DNA of 35,000 bases from Bacillus sp. AFS006103 (GCA_002559145.1 NTXX01000083.1:1-35000), one strand, 5' to 3'. Numbered from the stretch's first letter, positions 24,424 through 32,910 are shown. Translations and numbers: made by a program. Notes: a model not told the origin generated them from the letters alone.

Positions 24424-25845
24424 ATGGATAATAAAGAAATGATGCCAACCAAAATTTCGATAAAAGATAAAAAACATATGCTAAAAGGTGAGGTAATCAG
24501 GGCGGCCGTATTTTCACGTAGTAAAGTAATGGAGGTTATAACGGAAGACCACGAAAGCTATTATCTAATTTACTACAAACAATCCCTTATTTTTGGCGGG
24601 AAACTTGATCATGTCGAGGAAGGGACATTTATCCATAAAGCCATTCATGAAGGAATTCTAATTGAATCCCCGCATCCAATCTTAAGTGCTTTAATCCCCC
24701 ACGTAAACGTGACAATTCCGAATAAAAGTAACCTTTTTTCTCATCTCGAACTTCATTATTCACCCCAAGAAATGGTCTATATTCTCACTACACTTGACTC
24801 TTTCTTCGAAAAAGAACTTCTGATCAAGACGATTGATAAGATTTTCTTCCACTTTAGACGAAACGGAAAGTTTATGAAATCCTTTCAGGTCCTTCAAATG
24901 TTAGCTGCTTTCGCACCAGACTGGAAATTAGCACAAGAACGTTTGGTCTCCCAAGAATTTAGTTCATACCACCATTTTTACCATTCCTCCAGTTTACCTG
25001 AAATCCAAGCAAAGGATCCCCTTTTTGTGGAGCTACATTGCTTCAAAAATCGCTCGAATGCCAATAAACGAATAGTGTTAGAAGAAATCTTAAGTAAAGA
25101 CGACAGTGTAGATGGGCTATTGCTTTGGTTAGAAACTTCAGATAAGCTTCAAACGGCTAATAATTCTATTGAAAAATATACTGGCATTGCTTTACGTTTT
25201 GTGACGATGGAAGAATGGATGCTCATCCTAGGGAAAATCAACATCAATCCATTTCAGGCCCTTCCAGATTCAAAATCGATGATCGAAAAAATGCTTCAAA
25301 CCGGTAAATATGAGCAAGCGGCCTTATGCTTATTGAATTTTATTGATGACCTGCCAGCCTCCTATAGTGCCATTCTCCTTACAATATGGGAACATTCCGA
25401 CCCGAAATTTGTCCTGGCTCATTTTGACGAATTTATTAAATTGCTGCAGCACCTGCCCAACTCAGAAAAAACTAAGCAATTTGAACAAAAGGTGTTTCAA
25501 TTTGCTGAAATCCTCCTTAAAGAGTATGACCTTAAAACCGTTTATGAAAAACTTCTTCCGATTACAAAGGTAATCCCTAATTTAGAAGTGATTAGGAAAA
25601 TTAGGGAAATGGTAAAATTAGTAGAGAATCCTGATCGGATGATGGAATTGGGCGATTACTATGCAGAGTTTAAGCAATTCGACCAAGCCATCGATTGCTT
25701 CTTCTGGGAAATGGAAATGCAGCCAGAGAATCCATCACCTGTACGGAAAATTAGTAAAATGTATCAATCTAAAGGAATGGTAAAAGAGGCTTCCGCCTAT
25801 CAAAAGATATTTGCACAATTAAAAAGTAACCAAGAAACCCGCTGA
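24424..25845 (+). CDS. TPR-like helical repeat protein of unknown function
   Basis: A 473-aa soluble protein with no signal peptide. The first 130 residues look mixed alpha/beta (KGEVIRAAVFSRSKVMEVITEDHESYYLIYY); the rest is helical. The C-terminal 60 residues resemble tetratricopeptide repeats (PDRMMELGDYYAEFKQFDQAIDCFFWEMEMQPENPSPVRKISKMYQSKG). Helical pairs such as QTGKYEQAALCLLNF suggest earlier, diverged repeats. No catalytic motif is seen; a scaffold or interaction role is the most that can be inferred. GGGGG lies about nine bases before the ATG. It is a single-gene unit converging on a small unknown gene. Confidence 0.75.
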   Translation: MDNKEMMPTKISIKDKKHMLKGEVIRAAVFSRSKVMEVITEDHESYYLIYYKQSLIFGGKLDHVEEGTFIHKAIHEGILIESPHPILSALIPHVNVTIPNKSNLFSHLELHYSPQEMVYILTTLDSFFEKELLIKTIDKIFFHFRRNGKFMKSFQVLQMLAAFAPDWKLAQERLVSQEFSSYHHFYHSSSLPEIQAKDPLFVELHCFKNRSNANKRIVLEEILSKDDSVDGLLLWLETSDKLQTANNSIEKYTGIALRFVTMEEWMLILGKININPFQALPDSKSMIEKMLQTGKYEQAALCLLNFIDDLPASYSAILLTIWEHSDPKFVLAHFDEFIKLLQHLPNSEKTKQFEQKVFQFAEILLKEYDLKTVYEKLLPITKVIPNLEVIRKIREMVKLVENPDRMMELGDYYAEFKQFDQAIDCFFWEMEMQPENPSPVRKISKMYQSKGMVKEASAYQKIFAQLKSNQETR

Positions 25846-25876
25846 TACTCCGTAATCCTTCAAAATAAAGTCGTAG

Positions 25877-25909
25877 TTAAGGTCATCAGAGGACTTCTGA
25901 TGACCTTAA
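25877..25909. terminator. Long hairpin between convergent genes
   Basis: Perfect 14-bp arms TTAAGGTCATCAGA and TCTGATGACCTTAA with loop GGACT. AGTCGT and ACGACT outside it can extend pairing. There is no T-run on the plus strand, so termination efficiency is uncertain. Confidence 0.65.
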
Positions 25910-25926
25910 AGGTTTGTAAGCCACGA

Positions 25927-26154
25927 CTAAATTCTGTTTTTAACATCTTCTCTGATTTGTTCAATGATATTCTCAGCTAAATTTGCAGGCAGGGATGTGT
26001 CATTTTTAAAAACCCAGGCATTAACGAGTTCGAGGTCCCCTTTCTTAAAGGTGATACTATAATCTTGATTTTGGTAGGTAAAATCAGCTGTTACTTCTTC
26101 TTGGTCATAGGCATCTTCATCAATGATCATATTAACGATTTCATAAGGTTTCAC
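25927..26154 (-). CDS. Small acidic protein of unknown function
   Basis: A 75-aa soluble protein beginning MKPYEIVNMIIDEDAYDQEE. Alternating strands (ADFTYQNQDYSITFKKGDLELVNAWVF) and a terminal helix (NIIEQIREDVKNR) suggest a compact alpha/beta fold. The family is not recognised. The GTG start has AAAGGAG seven bases upstream, which supports it being a real gene. It is divergent from the DUF2269 gene across a spacer with a TATATATATATA run. Confidence 0.7.
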   Translation of the reverse strand: MKPYEIVNMIIDEDAYDQEEVTADFTYQNQDYSITFKKGDLELVNAWVFKNDTSLPANLAENIIEQIREDVKNRI

Positions 26155-26316
26155 AGATAAGCTCCTTTGTATCCATCATATATATATATAGGGTTAACTT
26201 TAAAATGATGTTTATTCATTGAAAAATGCAGCCACAAAAACTACTATAATTCCCTTTAATATATTAATTAAGAATATGATAAAATGGAAATTGGAAGGAA
26301 TGGAGGTTGGCAGCAA

Positions 26317-26772
26317 TTGATTACTTTCTATAAAATCCTTGTAACTCTACATATTTTTTCAGCCATCTTGGGGATGGGACCAGGCTTCATATTAACGACA
26401 GTGGTCAAATCCGGTAAAAACATGACTGAATTAAGACATTCATATAGGATTAGACATAAGCTACATATATTTGTAATGGTTGGCGGCACGCTATTATTAA
26501 TCACAGGGGTGAGTATGGGTATTATCAATCCAAGCCTGTTTCGAATGGGCTGGTATGTAACTAGTCTCGTTCTCTTCTTAGCTGCACTAGCCATTGGACC
26601 ACTCGTATTATCACCAAGGTCCAAACCAGTGAAAGAACTGCTAGATTCTCAAAAAGGTGAAGAAATCCCCGAAGAATATTGGGAATTATCAAGGATCCTC
26701 TTTCGATTTGAAAACCTTGAAAATGTGATTTTTCTCATCATCATCGCCTTGATGACCTTAAAGCCATTCTAA
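26317..26772 (+). CDS. DUF2269-family membrane protein
   Basis: A 151-aa protein with four predicted membrane helices: LVTLHIFSAILGMGPGFILT, FVMVGGTLLLITGVSMG, WYVTSLVLFLAALAIG and FLIIIALMTLKPF. Histidines near helices 1 and 2 fit the DUF2269 pattern. The function is unknown. An ATG at 26284 is in frame but lacks a ribosome binding site. The TTG at 26317 has TGGAGG ten bases upstream and gives the normal family N-terminus, so it is chosen. Confidence 0.82.
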   Translation: MITFYKILVTLHIFSAILGMGPGFILTTVVKSGKNMTELRHSYRIRHKLHIFVMVGGTLLLITGVSMGIINPSLFRMGWYVTSLVLFLAALAIGPLVLSPRSKPVKELLDSQKGEEIPEEYWELSRILFRFENLENVIFLIIIALMTLKPF

Positions 26773-26784
26773 TCTGGTGTTATA

Positions 26785-26825
26785 AAAAAGGTGTCAGGCA
26801 CCATCACTGTGCCTGACGCCTTTTT
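26785..26825. terminator. Terminator formed by an inverted pair of dispersed repeats
   Basis: 17-bp arms (26785-26801 and 26809-26825, one G-U pair) with loop CATCACT. The arms are AAAAAGGTGTCAGGCAC and GTGCCTGACGCCTTTTT, so the repeat motif itself provides the stem and the flanking A/T runs complete a bidirectional terminator. It lies between the DUF2269 gene and the opposing FAD oxidoreductase gene. Confidence 0.88.
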
Positions 26826-26946
26826 GAATTCGTCTATCTGTCTGAATATAAATAGGAGAGTACTTTTGGTATTCTTTTTCTAAAGAAACGATAGGAGTGT
26901 TCTGCATCCTCGACAAAATACTTTAATTGGAATAAGACGGAAAAAA

Positions 26947-28296
26947 TTACCTTTTACCTAAAAATAGTACTGCTTTTAATGTCGATATTGAGAATAAGCT
27001 AATCGGATGGGCTTTCAATTGGAGAACATTAATTAGCTTCCCATATACCTTTTGATTGGCCGCACAGGCTAAAATCACTCTTTTTACATACCACTTTAGA
27101 ATCGGTAATCCAAACGGTTTTGCACCAACGGTATGGGTGAAACGAAAGTCTTCAGTTAAAGCAATTAGCCATGGGACATCAATGATTTTACTGAAGCTCC
27201 GGTGCGCATTTTTCGATATCTGATCAGGTTTCTGTTTCTGCAGAGCCTTTTGGAGTTCCCTCTTTAAGACCATCGCCTCAAGTGCAGCGATGCTCATTCC
27301 CTGACCAAATACAGGATCCATTCGGCAAAAGGCATCACCCATTACAATCAGTCCATTTGGAAAATGCTTCAATTTGTCATAATGAAAACGTCGTAAAGCA
27401 GGAAAACGGTAAATACTAATATCTGATTCTGGAGTACCATTTTTTATTGCTTCATATACTTCGGGGTGTTCTAAACCTCTGGCAAATTGCAAAAATTCAT
27501 CTCCGCTTTGCGGCACTGACTCAGCAGCATATCCAAGCAACGTAACCAGCCATCGTTGGTTTTCAATGGGGGAAATGCTCCCTCCATAATTCTGTTTAGG
27601 TGGGTTAGGATAGACCAGCAAATTACCCCAGTCATAACTTTCGGAGGAAAGGGAGCTGTATATACGACTAGCATAGAACAGGTCGACTTTTACCTCGGTT
27701 TTTGAAGGGGCATCATAACCTAATGATTGGAGCCAACTAGATGTAACTGACCCGGCCCCTGAAGCGTCAATTACTAAATCAGCCTTGAATGGAGCTAAGG
27801 CTCCTCCGTCTATTTGAACCTCCAAGCCCTCGACATGAGCAAACTCATGATGGATTTGTAACTTTTTCGCTTTGTGACCATATAAAAAGCTGACATTTGG
27901 AATCATCGCTAATCTGCGTTTAATATGCCATTCAAGGAAGGGTCTGCTTTGCTGAATAATTGACACTCCGGAATGATATTTCATTTTCCAGCTCCCATGA
28001 TGATTCCAGGCAAGCTTACTGGTGAAATCAGATGTTACAGATCCATCCGCGATTAGTTCCTCAACGATTCCAGGGAAAAATTCAGTGAGAATCTCTTCGC
28101 CACTTTTCAAAAGAGCATGTCCATGCGAACCTTGAGACACACCGGTTCGGGTCATATCCTTTTTACTCTTTTGGTCCTTCTCTAAAATCAACACCTCTTC
28201 ATAGAAATCTGACAGGATGCGTGCCGCGAGCATACCAGCAATGCTCCCTCCAATCACCACTGCCCTTTTTCCTAAAAACCTACTTGTTGTTGACAT
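26947..28296 (-). CDS. FAD-dependent oxidoreductase (monooxygenase/halogenase-like)
   Basis: A 449-aa flavoprotein. The N-terminal Rossmann motif is VVIGGSIAGMLAARILSDFYEEVLILEKD. The second FAD motif is LIVMGDAFCRMDPVFGQGMSIAALEA, typical of aromatic hydroxylase and geranylgeranyl-reductase-like enzymes. The middle has DLVIDASGAGS. The RTGVSQGSHGHALL segment is shared with a group of actinobacterial and Bacillus oxidoreductases of unknown substrate. It is probably soluble or membrane-associated. The ATG start has CGGAGG about 12 bases upstream and AGGA directly before. It is a single-gene unit. Confidence 0.88.
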   Translation of the reverse strand: MSTTSRFLGKRAVVIGGSIAGMLAARILSDFYEEVLILEKDQKSKKDMTRTGVSQGSHGHALLKSGEEILTEFFPGIVEELIADGSVTSDFTSKLAWNHHGSWKMKYHSGVSIIQQSRPFLEWHIKRRLAMIPNVSFLYGHKAKKLQIHHEFAHVEGLEVQIDGGALAPFKADLVIDASGAGSVTSSWLQSLGYDAPSKTEVKVDLFYASRIYSSLSSESYDWGNLLVYPNPPKQNYGGSISPIENQRWLVTLLGYAAESVPQSGDEFLQFARGLEHPEVYEAIKNGTPESDISIYRFPALRRFHYDKLKHFPNGLIVMGDAFCRMDPVFGQGMSIAALEAMVLKRELQKALQKQKPDQISKNAHRSFSKIIDVPWLIALTEDFRFTHTVGAKPFGLPILKWYVKRVILACAANQKVYGKLINVLQLKAHPISLFSISTLKAVLFLGKR

Positions 28297-28605
28297 TCCT
28301 AGCTAACCTCCGATATTACTGTTTGCACGATATATTTAATGTTTAGTATTATATCATTTTTCTGGATTATATGAGTTTAGAATGTGGAGGATTTACCTAA
28401 ACTAATAGGGAAGTAAATAAAGAGACAATCTGAAAAACCACTTTGCTAAGATATGCGGTCCAGAGTCCCTGAAGACAGTAGAAAAGATTTTTAAGCTTTA
28501 GGTTTAGCTGATTTTCATTGGTATCATCTTACGACAAACTTCGCTATTGATTCTATAAGATGAATCCAGTAGTATGGAAACTACGATAATTGAAAGGGTG
28601 ACCAT

Positions 28606-28697
28606 AAAGCCAATGATTCACTAAACCTATTAAAAGAAAAAAATTCGGATAAGCAAACGAACATATTTCTGGATAGGATTAGTGTGGGCTTTTTTAG
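28606..28697 (+). promoter_or_regulatory. Long-range stem ending in a T-run within the MFS leader
   Basis: AAAGCC (28606-28611) pairs with GGCTTT (28687-28692). CACTAAACCTAT pairs with ATAGGATTAGTG apart from one A-A mismatch. The enclosed loop is about 45 bases and A-rich. GGCTTTTTT ends the stem with a T-run. It may be a first attenuator or the closing stem of a sensing domain. Confidence 0.45.
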
Positions 28698-28721
28698 ACA
28701 AGGGGGAAAAGAAGGTACTTG

Positions 28722-28772
28722 GTGTACTGTGCCCGTTTGTTGCTTAAGTACCTCTACCTCCTGTCCAGATGA
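28722..28772 (+). CDS. Candidate leader peptide for the MFS gene
   Basis: A 16-residue frame VYCARLLLKYLYLLSR (first residue Met if GTG initiates) with AGAAGG six bases before GTG at 28722; a TTG just before is an alternative start, with AGGGGG 12 bases upstream. The last codons CTC CTG TCC AGA TGA are the 5' arm and loop of the terminator hairpin. A ribosome paused near the end would therefore keep the terminator from forming. This is the logic of drug-induced leaders such as those of bmrCD and vmlR; here it is an inference from layout alone. Confidence 0.45.
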   Translation: MYCARLLLKYLYLLSR

Positions 28773-28791
28773 TGGATGAGGAGGTTTTTTT
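28757..28791 (+). promoter_or_regulatory. Attenuator hairpin containing the MFS gene's ribosome binding site
   Basis: CCTCCT (28757-28762) pairs with AGGAGG (28779-28784), and TCCA with TGGA, around loop GATGA. Seven T residues follow and the next bases are ATG of the MFS gene. AGGAGG is also the Shine-Dalgarno sequence at ideal seven-base spacing, so the hairpin can both stop transcription and hide the start site. GACAAGGGGG (28697-28706) can pair instead with CCTCCTGTC with one bulge and one G-U, a possible antiterminator. Confidence 0.7.
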
Positions 28792-30036
28792 ATGGAAGAA
28801 ACAAAAACAAACATTACGATGGGGGATTTATTTAGAAATCGAGTCATACGTACCATCTTACTCTCGACGTTATTTTTACAAATCGGTATTTGGGTGCGGA
28901 ATTACTCGATTTTATTATTTGTGATTGAAAAGACAAATGAAGACCCTGTTGCAGTCTCACTGATTTCTGTGGCAGAATTCGCACCTATCTTTCTCTTTTC
29001 CTTTATTGGAGGCACCTTCGCAGATAGGTGGAAGCCGAAGCGGACGATGATATGGTGTGATTTTCTTAGTGCTGTGTCCATCTTTATTGTCTTGTTAACA
29101 CTGGTATTTGGGGGCTGGAAGGTGATTTTCTTCGCCACACTGGTGTCATCGATTCTTTCACAGTTTTCACAGCCATCCGGAATGAAACTTTTTAAGCTTC
29201 ATGTAAAAGAAGAACTGATTCAGATGGGGATGTCGATGTACCAAACGGTGTTTGCTTTGTTTATGATTTTAGGGCCGATCATCGGTACTTTTGTGTATCA
29301 GCATTATGGCATCAGTGCAGCGATAACAATTATGGGGATTGCCTTTTTGCTTTCGGCAGCGATACTATTTATGCTTCCTCCTGACCGTGAATTAGAGGAA
29401 GGACCTGTGAAAACAACACTCATGGAGGAAATGAAAGCTGGGTTCCGTTATGTTTGGAACAGCCGGGCTCTCACTTTGCTGGGGGGCTGTTTTGCTGCAG
29501 CAGGTCTGGGACTAGGGCTAACCCAGCCACTTTCTGTTTTCCTTATTACGGAAAGACTAGGTTTACCAAAAGAAGATCTTCAATGGTTGATGGCCGCGTT
29601 TGGAGCGGGAATGATTTTGGGTGGGGGCCTCACGATGGGCTTAGCTAAGAAGACTCCCCCGCAAATCTTACTTGCGATTGGAATGAGCGCCAGTGCCCTA
29701 GGATTTTTTGTGATGGGACTATCAGAACAGTTATGGCTGACATTGACCGCCCAATTTATTAGCGGTTTGTTTATGCCTTGTATCCACATCGGAATTAATA
29801 CGATGATTTTGAAAAATACCGAAGAAGCTTTTATTGGGCGAGTCAATGGTATATTAAACCCGATGTTTATGGGGACAATGGTCATTACGATGAGCGCAAG
29901 CGGATGGCTGAAGAAAACAACTTCCTTAGTAACGATGTACGAATTTTCGGCCCTGCTTTTTATCATTGGTGTCATTATCCTCATTCCTCTTTTCAAGCAT
30001 TCCGTTAATATGCTGAATAAGAGTGAAGAAGTATAG
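28792..30036 (+). CDS. MFS efflux transporter (macrolide-efflux/MefA-like group)
   Basis: A 414-aa protein with 12 predicted membrane helices. The short N-terminus MEETKTNITMGDLFRNR leads into helix 1. The loop 2-3 motif GGTFADRWKPKRTMIWCD matches the MFS_3 group, which includes MefA-type drug exporters. A central loop around residues 200-215 (PPDRELEEGPVKTTLMEEMKAGFRYVW) separates the halves. It probably exports a drug or other amphipathic compound; the substrate is not established. The ATG is seven T's after AGGAGG, inside an attenuator-like leader that suggests induced expression. It ends at a strong bidirectional terminator. Confidence 0.87.
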   Translation: MEETKTNITMGDLFRNRVIRTILLSTLFLQIGIWVRNYSILLFVIEKTNEDPVAVSLISVAEFAPIFLFSFIGGTFADRWKPKRTMIWCDFLSAVSIFIVLLTLVFGGWKVIFFATLVSSILSQFSQPSGMKLFKLHVKEELIQMGMSMYQTVFALFMILGPIIGTFVYQHYGISAAITIMGIAFLLSAAILFMLPPDRELEEGPVKTTLMEEMKAGFRYVWNSRALTLLGGCFAAAGLGLGLTQPLSVFLITERLGLPKEDLQWLMAAFGAGMILGGGLTMGLAKKTPPQILLAIGMSASALGFFVMGLSEQLWLTLTAQFISGLFMPCIHIGINTMILKNTEEAFIGRVNGILNPMFMGTMVITMSASGWLKKTTSLVTMYEFSALLFIIGVIILIPLFKHSVNMLNKSEEV

Positions 30037-30040
30037 ATTT

Positions 30041-30072
30041 AAAAGCTGCTCTGTTTATAGAGCAGCTTTTTT
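30041..30072. terminator. Bidirectional terminator between MFS and kinase genes
   Basis: AAAAGCTGCTCT (30041-30052) pairs perfectly with AGAGCAGCTTTT (30059-30070), with a T-run after. It serves the convergent MFS and histidine kinase genes. Confidence 0.93.
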
Positions 30073-30082
30073 ACGTTTCGTA

Positions 30083-31597
30083 CTATATTTCCGTAATCAC
30101 TAATGGCAGTGTAATGATTACCTCAGTTCCCACATTTGGAGTGCTCTTGATTGAAATTTTCCCTCCATAGGAATCGATGATTCGCTTGCAAACCGTTAAA
30201 CCTAGCCCGGAGCCATCTTTTTTTAACGTAAAGAAGGGTTTAAATGCTTGGTTCAGTTGATCTTTCTGCATGCCAACACCGTTATCAGTTACTGTAATCA
30301 AACATTTAGCTGATTGATTATCAAGTGAAATAGAAAGTTTCCCACCATACGGCATCGCTTGCAAGGAGTTTTTTGTTAAATTAAGAATGACTTGCTTTAA
30401 CTGATCTTTGACACAAGAAATAGGCAATTCTTTGGTATGATAATCAACGAATAATTCCACATTCATAAAATTGGCTTCGGAAAGGATAATCGGCTCAATC
30501 TCGGTCATTATAGTATTGGCATTATATGTTCTAAGAGTATAGGCTGTCGGTTTTCCGAGAACAAGCAATTCACTAACGATTACATTGATTCGATCAATCT
30601 CCTTTTGAATCACTTCAAAATAAGATTGAGCCTTTTTATCATGATATTCCTCACTTAAAAGTTTGATTAAGCCTTTAATCCCAGTTAATGGATTTCGTAT
30701 CTCATGGGCCGTACTAGCAGCCAAGTTCCCGATTAATTCTAGTTTATGATGTTCAGTTTGTTCATTTTCCCGTTGTACTTTCCTTTTTAAAAGGAAGTAC
30801 TGGGCCCAGATAAATAGAATATTAGAAATCGTAAGAAAGATGATTACGAATTTTAAAAAGGGTTTCCAAAAAGCGATTGTCTTTTCAGACCTGACTAAGA
30901 CAGAAATCGTTAAAGGTATTTTGGCTATCTGCATACTGGATTTTATATAACTTTCTTCAGGAACAGATCCTGCTGTTATTAAAATATGTTCATCGCTATC
31001 TGTGACGATGACCATCTCATCCTTAACATTGGATTTAATTGCTGCTTCAATTCCATCTATTCGTAAACTGGCTACGAGAACCCCATGTACTTGACGATGG
31101 TCGACAATGGGAGTAGCGATGGAAATAATTTGCCTTCCTGTGACCCTGCCATAATGTACTTTTGAAAAACTTGTATTCAATGTTTTGATTGCTTGTTGAA
31201 AATAGGGTTGGTCACTTACATTGATATTTTTTGAATTTGTATTCGTGCTAAGTAATAAGTCTCCATTTTCATTTGCCCAAAAAAAACCTGAAAGACGAGG
31301 ATCCTTTCCTGTTGTTTCTTTAAGTAAATTTTCCACATCATTTAGGTTGCTTTTTTGATATTTAATAGAAGTAGCGAGCATTTCTAATCTACCAACCGTT
31401 TCGCCTAGTAAATTTTCAATGTTCTTCGTATGATAGTTGGCATACTCTTGTGCTTTCATTCGATTTTGATCTTCCAAAGATATTACTTGGTGCTGTGCTA
31501 AGTCCGTACTGATTGCTATCGTTGGGATCAATGTAAGAAGTAGATATATTAGAAACTTATTCTTCAGGATCGATGAAAGAATGCGAATGACAACCAA
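30083..31597 (-). CDS. Orphan membrane sensor histidine kinase
   Basis: A 504-aa kinase. An N-terminal membrane helix (residues 12-30) precedes an extracellular Cache-like domain of about 200 residues (RLSGFFWANENGDLLLSTN, VSDQPYFQQAIKT, GRQIISIATPIVD). A second helix lies near residue 255. The H-box is STAHEIRNPLTGIKGL, the N-box VILNLTKNSLQAM, G1 DNGVGM, F-box FKPFFTLKKDGSGLGLTV. The layout resembles Bacillus sporulation kinases such as KinB/KinD, which phosphorylate Spo0F, but the ligand and target are not shown. No response regulator gene is adjacent. TTG start with GAGGAG ten bases upstream. It is divergent from a DUF3231 gene. Confidence 0.9.
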   Translation of the reverse strand: MVVIRILSSILKNKFLIYLLLTLIPTIAISTDLAQHQVISLEDQNRMKAQEYANYHTKNIENLLGETVGRLEMLATSIKYQKSNLNDVENLLKETTGKDPRLSGFFWANENGDLLLSTNTNSKNINVSDQPYFQQAIKTLNTSFSKVHYGRVTGRQIISIATPIVDHRQVHGVLVASLRIDGIEAAIKSNVKDEMVIVTDSDEHILITAGSVPEESYIKSSMQIAKIPLTISVLVRSEKTIAFWKPFLKFVIIFLTISNILFIWAQYFLLKRKVQRENEQTEHHKLELIGNLAASTAHEIRNPLTGIKGLIKLLSEEYHDKKAQSYFEVIQKEIDRINVIVSELLVLGKPTAYTLRTYNANTIMTEIEPIILSEANFMNVELFVDYHTKELPISCVKDQLKQVILNLTKNSLQAMPYGGKLSISLDNQSAKCLITVTDNGVGMQKDQLNQAFKPFFTLKKDGSGLGLTVCKRIIDSYGGKISIKSTPNVGTEVIITLPLVITEI

Positions 31598-31864
31598 GTT
31601 GAATCTACTCCTCTAAATGTGTTTATCATTATTCTACTATTTTTTTTGGTGCTGGAATATACCTTTTGTTGTAAAATGCATCCAATTGTTTTAAAATGCT
31701 TTATTTTAAAAAAAAATGTTGTGGTATTTTCACATTTGGGGTTATACAAAGGGAAAAAGTTGTATGAATTCTTGATTTTAGATAATAAATATTCTTTTTT
31801 GGTGGATTCTAATACTAACTGGAATTTATCATCCGATCTTATATTAAAGAACAGAGGTGATCCG

Positions 31865-32869
31865 ATGGAAGATAAAACAAAAATTCGATTAACGGCTGCC
31901 GAAATGTCTGGATTATGGACCCAATATTTGAGTGACACGTTATCGTTGTGTGTGGGACGTTACTTTTTAGAGAAGGTGGAAGATGAGGAAGTACGCCCCA
32001 TTATTGAATTTACGCTAGATGTGGCCAATGGCAACCTTACGATTATGCAGGAACTGTTTGAGAAAGAGAATTTTCCTGTCCCAAATGGCTTTACGGAACA
32101 AGATGTAAATCCAAAAGCCCCAAAACTATTCTCAGACACTTTTGTTTTAATGTTTTATCGCAATCTCTCTATTCTTGCTATGGCTGCTAGCGGTGCGGCA
32201 TTAGGATTGGTCACACGACCGGATTTAGTTGCCTTTTTTAAACGTATCTCTAATGCTGCCATCAAGTTGCAGGATTTAACAAGGGATCTTATGTTGAAGC
32301 AAGGTACATACGTCAGACCTCCTTACATTTCTATGCCCGACAAGGTTGATTTTGTGAAGCGGGAGCATTTTTTGGCTGGCTTTTTCGGTCATAAGCGGCC
32401 GATTACTTCAGTAGAAGTCACGCATTTATTTTTAAATATCCAAACAAATACAATTGGTAAGGCATTAATCACAGGATATGCACAGATTGCACAGGATAAA
32501 GAAGTGAAAGACTATATGGTAAGAGGTATACAAATTGCGCAACAACATGTCGATCTATTTAGTGAGATTTTAAAAAGCGAGGATCTTCCTGCACCAATGA
32601 TCTGGGATTCAGCCGTTACTGATTCAACCACACCTGTTTTTTCAGATAAATTAATGATGTTTAATGTTTCATCAATGGTTGCCGCAGGGATTGGAAATTA
32701 CGGGATGGCCATGGCTGCAAGTCCAAGAAGGGATATTGCACTAAAATATGCGGCGCTGGTTCCGGAAATATCTATGTATGCGGAGACGGGAGCGAAGATT
32801 ATGATTAAGCATGGGTGGATGGAGAAACCTCCACAAGCAGATGATCGTAATGAAATTATTCAGGGCTAG
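31865..32869 (+). CDS. DUF3231-family protein, two tandem domains
   Basis: A 334-aa protein made of two related helical domains, about residues 8-160 (LTAAEMSGLWTQYLSDTLS ... FTEQDVNPKAPKLFSDTF) and 170-325 (ITSVEVTHLFLNIQTNTIG ... SDKLMMFNVSSMV), ending YAETGAKIMIKHGWMEKPP. This is the full form of the broken copy at 23586-24220. The family is common in spore-formers and predicted ferritin-like or coat-associated, without a proven role. The frame is open 246 bp upstream, but ATG at 31865 has AGAGGTGAT just before it and gives the family N-terminus. The 267-bp AT-rich spacer holds the promoters shared with the divergent kinase. Confidence 0.87.
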   Translation: MEDKTKIRLTAAEMSGLWTQYLSDTLSLCVGRYFLEKVEDEEVRPIIEFTLDVANGNLTIMQELFEKENFPVPNGFTEQDVNPKAPKLFSDTFVLMFYRNLSILAMAASGAALGLVTRPDLVAFFKRISNAAIKLQDLTRDLMLKQGTYVRPPYISMPDKVDFVKREHFLAGFFGHKRPITSVEVTHLFLNIQTNTIGKALITGYAQIAQDKEVKDYMVRGIQIAQQHVDLFSEILKSEDLPAPMIWDSAVTDSTTPVFSDKLMMFNVSSMVAAGIGNYGMAMAASPRRDIALKYAALVPEISMYAETGAKIMIKHGWMEKPPQADDRNEIIQG

Positions 32870-32910
32870 GAACTCGTTAAAGTTACATAATCAAATCATT
32901 TTTTTGTAAG

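Larger units (their letters stand above)
28297..28791 (+). promoter_or_regulatory. Long structured leader upstream of the MFS gene
   Basis: This 495-bp divergent spacer has no ordinary gene. In order it holds the promoter region of the FAD oxidoreductase gene (about 28300-28380, AT-rich), a stretch with nothing recognised (28380-28605), a long-range stem (28606-28697), a short leader reading frame (28722-28772) and a terminator-like hairpin whose T-run touches the MFS start codon. I could not pick the promoter with confidence, and no known riboswitch or T-box consensus is seen. Confidence 0.6.

Noticed and set aside
28573..28623. 16-codon frame (METTIIERVTIKPMIH) in the MFS leader
   Set aside because: No ribosome binding site precedes the ATG, and it does not overlap the terminator arms in a way that suggests control.
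31619..31864. Possible 82-residue N-terminal extension of the DUF3231 protein
   Set aside because: The domain and a good ribosome binding site begin at 31865; the upstream part is AT-rich, unlike the family and overlaps the divergent promoter region.
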